Assembly (NCBI GenBank): GCA_036244855.1
Contig: BQKZ01001920.1
Coordinates: 56,013 to 67,044, forward strand
From: Temnopleurus reevesii
Taxonomy: Eukaryota > Echinodermata > Echinoidea > Temnopleuroida > Temnopleuridae
Length of the DNA stretch: 11,032 nucleotides
Direction: 5' to 3'
In this document: piece by piece, positions 7,864-11,032 of the stretch
How the letters are laid out: the number at the start of each line of letters is the position of its first letter
Numbering within the stretch: the first letter of the stretch is position 1
Program-made: the position numbers and the translations under genes
Notes under the pieces: generated by a model
Told to the model about the DNA's origin: nothing
Database searches by the model: none
Seen by the model: the letters and a program-made list of their open reading frames with translations, nothing else

Positions 7864-8160
7864 GCTGACCAGTTTAATGGTTCTGACTCTCGGATTTCAA
7901 CCAGAAGGTCGCAGGTTCGAATCCTATCCATGGCGATAATTTCTTTCAGCAAGAAATTCATCCACATTGTGCTGCACTCAACCTACATGTAGGTGAGCTG
8001 AATGGGTACCTGGTAGGAGTGTATTCCTTGAAAAAGCTTATGCACCTAATAGCTGCACTGCTAAAGCCAGGGCAATAATGTTGCAATCGTAGAGCGCTTA
8101 GGGAATTCTCATGAAGAGTTGATAAGCCCTATTTAAAAGCCGTTCATTATTATTATTATC
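7864..8160 (+). mobile_element. tRNA-derived SINE (plus strand)
   Basis: The head resembles a tRNA gene with a perfect RNA polymerase III B box, ggttcgaatcc at 7914-7924, and a diverged A box near 7866-7880. The body carries tccacattgtgctgcactca, gtgagctgaatgggtacctg and ctaaagccagggcaata, shared with the copy at 8866-9155 on the other strand, and the 3' end is (ATT)n at 8144-8159. SINEs with this body are, to my knowledge, typical of sea urchin genomes. The damaged A box suggests it is inactive. Confidence 0.85.
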
Positions 8161-8865
8161 ATATAAAGTATAAATGTACCATATTCACAAAGGAAAAGTA
8201 GCCTCGGTTGAAGCTTTAATTATTTTTTGCTTGAATATCAATGAAGATTTGTCTGAGGAGACAAGTGCAATTATTTTCAGTAATTAAGCTGAGGCAGAGA
8301 TCGGCGCTATAGAAGAAGCCATCTTCAATACATTCTATGAAAGCGCATAGCTTTGTTTGATAATGCACAGTTAGAATGAAAAATATCCTGCACCCGGGCT
8401 GAGGCTTGCTTAAAAATAGATATATCTGTAAACAGGTTCACCCAAATCTTTGCCATCGACAACAAAAGAAACATCAAGAGCCGCAGATGACGTTTTGCTG
8501 TCAAGTGAGTCTGGATACCCTCTTACGGTTACATATTATATTCGTGCATGTGCGCTCCACTTTGTCAGGATTTAGATCGAAAAATCATATGTGTTTTACA
8601 TTTAATGCTTATAATATTTCCTGAAATTATCTATTATTTCATCGTGATGTGTTTGTTTGATGGAGCACTACATGCCTCTGATGATGTTTAAGGAAGAAAA
8701 ATCAGCAATTTTCTGAAATGATAAAAGCACCACGTGCATTAGCTTCGCAAAGCAGAAGTCACGTTTATTAGTAGATTGACATCGACGGCATCATGCGATA
8801 TCGTTTGATATCACCTATTGTCTGTGGTAAAAATTGACTAATCACAGTAGCTTGATTGCATACAA
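8161..8865. other. Intron sequence of about 700 bp with no recognised gene
   Basis: AT-rich sequence with short CpG-containing patches near 8290-8320, 8390-8510 and 8730-8810 (including ccacgtgc and a gatatcgtttgatatc near-palindrome at 8797-8812). A 72-codon plus-strand frame from 8406 resembles nothing known to me and has no supporting signals. Confidence 0.4.
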
Positions 8866-9155
8866 AAAATAATAATAATAATAATAATAGAAGAATTTAT
8901 ATAGCGCACGTATCCACTCTGCTGAGCGCTCAACACTCCTTATTATAACCCTGGCTTTAGCCTGGCATACACCAGCGCACATGGCATTTCAAGGAATAAA
9001 TATATTCCTGCCAGGTACCCATTCACCTCACATGGGTGGAGTGCAGCACAATATGGATGAGTTTCTCGCTGAAGGAAATCAACGTCATGGGTGGGATATG
9101 AACCTACGACCCTCTGGTTGAAAGGTGTGAGTCGGAACCACTACACCACGGCGCC
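8866..9155 (-). mobile_element. tRNA-derived SINE (minus strand), next to a splice donor
   Basis: Read on the minus strand it starts ggcgccgtggtgtagtggtt, with A box tggtgtagtgg (9148-9138) and B box ggttcatatcc (9104-9094) at normal tRNA spacing. The body includes attgtgctgcactccaccca and gtgaggtgaatgggtacctg, then gctaaagccaggg, and it ends tgcgctatataaatt followed by (ATT)n at 8889-8866. Both Pol III boxes are close to consensus, so this is the better preserved of the two copies. Its head lies 40 bp past the 5' splice site of the motif II exon, in the same orientation as the gene. Confidence 0.9.
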
Positions 9156-9194
9156 TCCATTGAATATTCGCAGATGAACATCAAATACATGTAC

Positions 9195-9391
9195 CTGAGT
9201 TGCTGATGATCTCCAACAAGTACCACCTGTTTTGGTTTCATCGCCACGAGAGGGACAACAGTTTCCGGCTCGCTGCACATCCCAGCTTCGTCAACAATCA
9301 CCTGGATCACGTTTGTGCGATACGCGATACGAGGGTCTCCTGCTGCGTTGCACGTGGACAGGATGATGTGGTGATTCTTCAGTTCTAGTTT
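9195..9391 (-). CDS. HELZ2-like helicase, exon with motifs II and III (DEAG box)
   Basis: The exon follows a clear acceptor (ccttttgtag) and ends at CTCAG with donor gtacatg. It is 197 nt long, starts in phase 0 and leaves two bases of an arginine codon. The peptide begins KLELKNHHIILSTCNAAG and contains VIVDEAGMCSEPETVVPLV, where DEAG (9292-9281) is the Walker B motif II that binds magnesium-ATP. It continues KQVVLVGDHQQLR, motif III, which couples ATP hydrolysis to unwinding. This combination is typical of UPF1-like SF1 helicases, and the wording around DEAG and GDHQQLR best fits the C-terminal helicase of HELZ2. A SINE lies 40 bp past the donor, and a LINE tail lies about 45 bp before the acceptor. 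Confidence in coding status is very high. The paralogue cannot be fixed from this window, because expanded families of such helicases exist in invertebrates. Confidence 0.95.
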
Positions 9392-9437
9392 CTACAAAAG
9401 GAGAGACAATCAAACATCCGAATGAAATAAAAACATA

Positions 9438-9665
9438 ATAATAATAATAATACATGAGATTTATAGAACGCCAATATCCAAGTTGATTAAATGCTCAAGG
9501 CGCTTGAATGAGCTATGAATGATTTTAAACTAGGAGACATACAAGATTTACAAAAATGGAAACAAAGAAATGAATGAATGTCTGTCTTCAAAACACAATG
9601 TTAAACAGATAAGTTTTTAGATAAGTCTTGAATGAGGTTGTAGTAGTGGCATTCTCCAAGTCCAG
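9438..9665 (-). mobile_element. LINE 3' end (CR1/Jockey-like), minus strand
   Basis: On the minus strand the remnant ENATTTTSFKTYLKTYLF (9656-9603) is the usual last stretch of a CR1/Jockey-group reverse transcriptase ORF. A short 3' UTR follows and ends gcgttctataaatc, then (ATT)n at 9453-9438. The tail resembles the SINE tail at 8908-8894, as expected if the SINE is copied by a LINE of this family. It lies in the intron before the motif II exon, about 45 bp upstream of the acceptor. Confidence 0.7.
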
Positions 9666-9994
9666 GGGAAAAAAACAGAGAAACACTCCACCGTGTGGTA
9701 TAGTGAAAATCTCATAACCGGACACCATGGTGTACCGAACACGTATTGAAATCGTGCACCTACAGATTTATGTGGGCATGTTGAAGGGAGAAACTACGGC
9801 AAATGTGGAATGCTTTTAATGATGTCCAGATCTAACAAAAATTCAGTTTACTTTCGTGATTTAAATAGCAACAATATATTGAAAAAGTTATTGATTGTGA
9901 ACTTTGAAATTGTCCGGTCTGTCTGGATTCACCAGTATACAGTGAAGGTCAAATAATACCTGTTATTTGTTTTGATTTAATTTTAGTTTTAGTT

Positions 9995-10200
9995 TTTCTT
10001 TGATAAAAAGGAGTGAAAAGCCAAAGAAAATCTGAAAATATTCAAGAACACACTTTATAATGTAGAAAATAAGGCTTTGATAAAAGATAGTGGAAAGCCA
10101 AAGAACATCTGAAAATAGTGACATTTCATGTAGATGTAGAAATTAAGGCTTTAATAAAAGGGAGTGAAAAAAAAACCAAACATTTTGAAATGGTTCTTCA
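9995..10200. repeat. Tandem repeat, period about 77 bp, nearly three copies
   Basis: The block gctttgataaaagatagtgg and its following ccaaagaacatctgaaaat recur with small changes; ccaaag(a/g)aa begins at 10021 and 10098, and a diverged ccaaacat begins at 10176 (periods 77 and 78). Between them lies ttataatgtagaaaataagg or its relative catgtagatgtagaaattaa. It is A-rich on this strand and noncoding, in the intron downstream of the exon array. Confidence 0.65.
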
Positions 10201-10297
10201 GGTTTCTCATGTTTTTTTTATTCTGTTCAGACAGGGCTCTTATCAGAGGGTAACTAATAATTTGTTTCACCTCATAGAACTTTTTTGTCCCATTGAC

Positions 10298-10432
10298 ATT
10301 TTGCTTCTCGCAAGATTTTTTTGTACTTGTCGACCTCCTCAGAACTTATTTTGCTGGGGTCCTTCTGAAATTTCCTGTTGTAGCCCTTGCGTTTTTACGC
10401 AAAGGGCTTTTTTTAGTTATTGAACTACTTTG
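10298..10432 (-). pseudogene. Decayed exon copy 1 of array (closest to exon 2)
   Basis: The A-rich 5' part is 4 bp shorter than in copy 4, which puts it out of frame, and the ancestral frame carries TAA before RKGYNRKFQKDPSKISSEEV, DKYKKILREAK. The 3' end differs from the other copies: the donor is replaced by gtcaatgg one base out of phase, so a join to exon 2 would not keep the frame. Similarity to the other units stops here, so this is the left boundary of the array. Confidence 0.8.
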
Positions 10433-10458
10433 CTGAACTGACAAAAAAAATCACTTAC

Positions 10459-10590
10459 ATTAGCTTTCCGCAAGATTTGTTGTACTTGTCAACCTCCTCG
10501 GAACTTATTTTGCTGGGGTCCTTCTGAAATTTCCTGTCGTAGCCCTTGCGTGTTTACGCAAAGGGCTTTTTTAGTTATTGAACTACTTCA
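10459..10590 (-). pseudogene. Decayed exon copy 2 of array
   Basis: The first codon after the ttcag acceptor is TGA. The A-rich 5' part is 5 bp shorter than in copy 4, and one further base is missing near the end (KYNKS instead of KYK-IL). The middle reads RKGYDRKFQKDPSKISSEEV in the ancestral frame but is preceded there by TAA. The donor is still a perfect gtaagtga. Broken by several lesions. Confidence 0.82.
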
Positions 10591-10616
10591 CTGAACTGAC
10601 AAAAAAAATCACTTAC

Positions 10617-10751
10617 ATTAGCTTTCCGCAAGATTTTTTTGTACTTTTCGACCTCCTCGGAACTTATTTTGCTTGCGTCCTTCCGAAATTTCCTGTCGTA
10701 GCACTTGAAGTCTTTCGCAAAGGGCCTTTTTGTAGTTATTTAACTACTTCG
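10617..10751 (-). pseudogene. Exon copy 3 of array, intact except for one stop codon
   Basis: This copy is 135 nt and in frame throughout. It reads RSS, then TAA, then ITTKRPFAKDFKCYDRKFRK, then DASKISSEEVEKYKKILRKAN, and ends at a perfect donor gtaagtga in the same phase as copy 5. The single fatal change, relative to TCA in copy 4, is TAA at codon 4. Its acceptor (T tract then gtcagttcag) is as good as those of the other copies. If spliced in, it would end translation or act as a poison exon. If an AG downstream of the stop (for example aaaaag at 10734-10733) were used, a shorter in-frame exon would be possible, but that site has no pyrimidine tract. Confidence 0.75.
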
Positions 10752-10777
10752 CTGAACTGACAAAAAATCACTAATAC

Positions 10778-10908
10778 ACTAGCTTCATGCAAGTTGTACT
10801 CTTTGACCTCCTTGGGACTTCATTTTGCTGGGTTTTTTTAAATTTCTTGTTGTAGCCCTTGATTTCTTCGGTAAAGGGCTTCTTGTTTTGCTTTATTGAA
10901 CCACTTTG
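10778..10908 (-). pseudogene. Decayed exon copy 4 of array
   Basis: Starting after ttcag, this copy reads QSGSIKQNKKPFTEEIKGYN and is the best guide to the missing 5' part of the functional exon. After KKFKK the frame is lost: compared with copy 5 it has small indels (about -2, +1 and -6, net -7 bp), so the S-KIS-EEVEKY core is out of frame. Its donor has also decayed to gtattag. It could not encode the normal peptide. It remains open to its end in the shifted frame, so frame loss rather than a stop is the defect. Confidence 0.82.
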
Positions 10909-10933
10909 CTGAACTGACAAAAAAATCACTTAC

Positions 10934-11032
10934 ATTAGCTTTCCGCAAGATCGTTTTGTACTTCTCGACTTCCTCAGGACTTATTTTGCTACGGTCCTTT
11001 CTGAATTTCCTGTCGTAGCCCTTGAGTTCTTC
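10934..11032 (-). CDS. HELZ2-like helicase, exon upstream of motif II (partial, copy 5 of tandem array)
   Basis: This is the first visible coding exon of the gene, cut by the right edge of the window. It reads without a stop for 33 codons, EELKGYDRKF onward through SKISPEEVEKY to ILRKAN, and ends at a strong donor (gtaagtga) in phase 0, which matches the phase-0 acceptor of the next exon at 9391. The peptide is lysine- and glutamate-rich and probably helical. In SF1B helicases of the UPF1/HELZ2 group, a stretch like this lies between motif Ia and motif II. It is the only one of five tandem copies that shows no damage, so I take it as the functional one. Its start and acceptor are outside the window. 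From copy 4, a full exon would be about 46 codons and would start after a ttcag acceptor. The call as coding is firm; the choice of this copy over copy 3 is inference. Confidence 0.75.

Larger units (their letters stand above)
10298..11032 (-). repeat. Tandem array of five exon copies in the helicase gene
   Basis: Five head-to-tail copies of an exon plus its immediate splice signals are visible. The donor GTs lie at 10933, 10777, 10616, 10458 and 10297, giving periods of 156, 161, 158 and 161 bp. Between copies only 25-26 bp remain, reading gtaagtga, then a T tract, then gtcagttcag; that is, the donor of one copy runs straight into the acceptor of the next. The duplicated unit therefore broke tightly around one exon. 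Such spacers are far too short to be introns, so at most one copy can be used per transcript unless an acceptor of one copy is joined across to the donor of another. Copy 5 is cut by the window edge and the array may continue beyond it. Confidence 0.9.

Noticed and set aside
7864..7935. True tRNA gene
   Set aside because: The B box is perfect but the A box is degenerate, the cloverleaf stems do not pair convincingly, and the sequence continues into a SINE body with an (ATT)n tail.
8866..8889. (AAT)n runs here, at 9438-9453 and at 8144-8159 as independent microsatellites
   Set aside because: Each is the 3' tail of a SINE or LINE.
10118..10423. 101-codon plus-strand open frame
   Set aside because: It lies opposite the exon array and starts in the 77-bp A-rich tandem repeat; the minus-strand frame explains the conservation.
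1..11032. CRISPR array, bacterial operon or phage system
   Set aside because: No regularly spaced short identical repeats, no ribosome binding sites, and a clear eukaryotic exon-intron gene.

Overview
This window looks like nuclear DNA of a marine invertebrate deuterostome, most likely a sea urchin. That is inference from four things: AT-rich spacer, short exons with canonical GT/AG signals and kilobase introns, tRNA-derived SINEs ending in (ATT)n, and many small inverted-repeat elements of the kind common in echinoderm genomes. No bacterial-style gene layout is present. Most of the long open frames are not genes.

One gene is supported. It runs right to left on the minus strand and encodes the C-terminal superfamily 1 (UPF1-like) helicase domain of a HELZ2-like protein (helicase with zinc finger domain 2). 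Six exons read in order: >11032-10934 (partial), 9391-9195, 6641-6539, 4951-4724, 3305-3143 and 2204-2037. Reading phase is kept across all five introns, and together they give about 319 residues carrying motif II (DEAG), motif III (GDHQQLR), motif IV (QYRM), motif V (KSQGSEWDYVVLSTVRS, split by an intron) and motif VI (NVALTRAK). Walker A lies beyond the right edge. The last exon ends in mid-codon at a good splice donor, and no terminal exon was recognised in the 2 kb left of it.

The most unusual structure is at 10298-11032. The exon upstream of motif II occurs five times in tandem with a period of 156-161 bp. The copy at the window edge is intact as far as it can be seen. The other four are damaged by stops or frameshifts, although several keep perfect splice signals. 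Neighbouring copies are separated by only 25-26 bp, in which a donor runs straight into an acceptor. A second decayed exon lies at 1745-1804: a copy of the motif VI exon end, 290 bp downstream of the real one, with two stop codons, the motif VI arginine changed to glutamine and the donor GT changed to AT.

The introns and the left end are packed with mobile DNA. This includes a terminal-inverted-repeat transposon (complete at 6002-6508, its end also at 1-99), MITE-like palindromes (1583-1705, 3673-3821, 3839-3987, 4522-4693, 7521-7637), and a long hairpin at 1054-1187. There are non-LTR retrotransposon fragments at 2371-2773, 4221-4440, 6690-6947, 6959-7440 and 9438-9665, two tRNA-derived SINEs (7864-8160 plus strand, 8866-9155 minus strand), and tandem repeats at 113-620, 1433-1945 and 9995-10200. 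Three of the five complete introns carry an insertion within about 45 bp of their 5' splice site.
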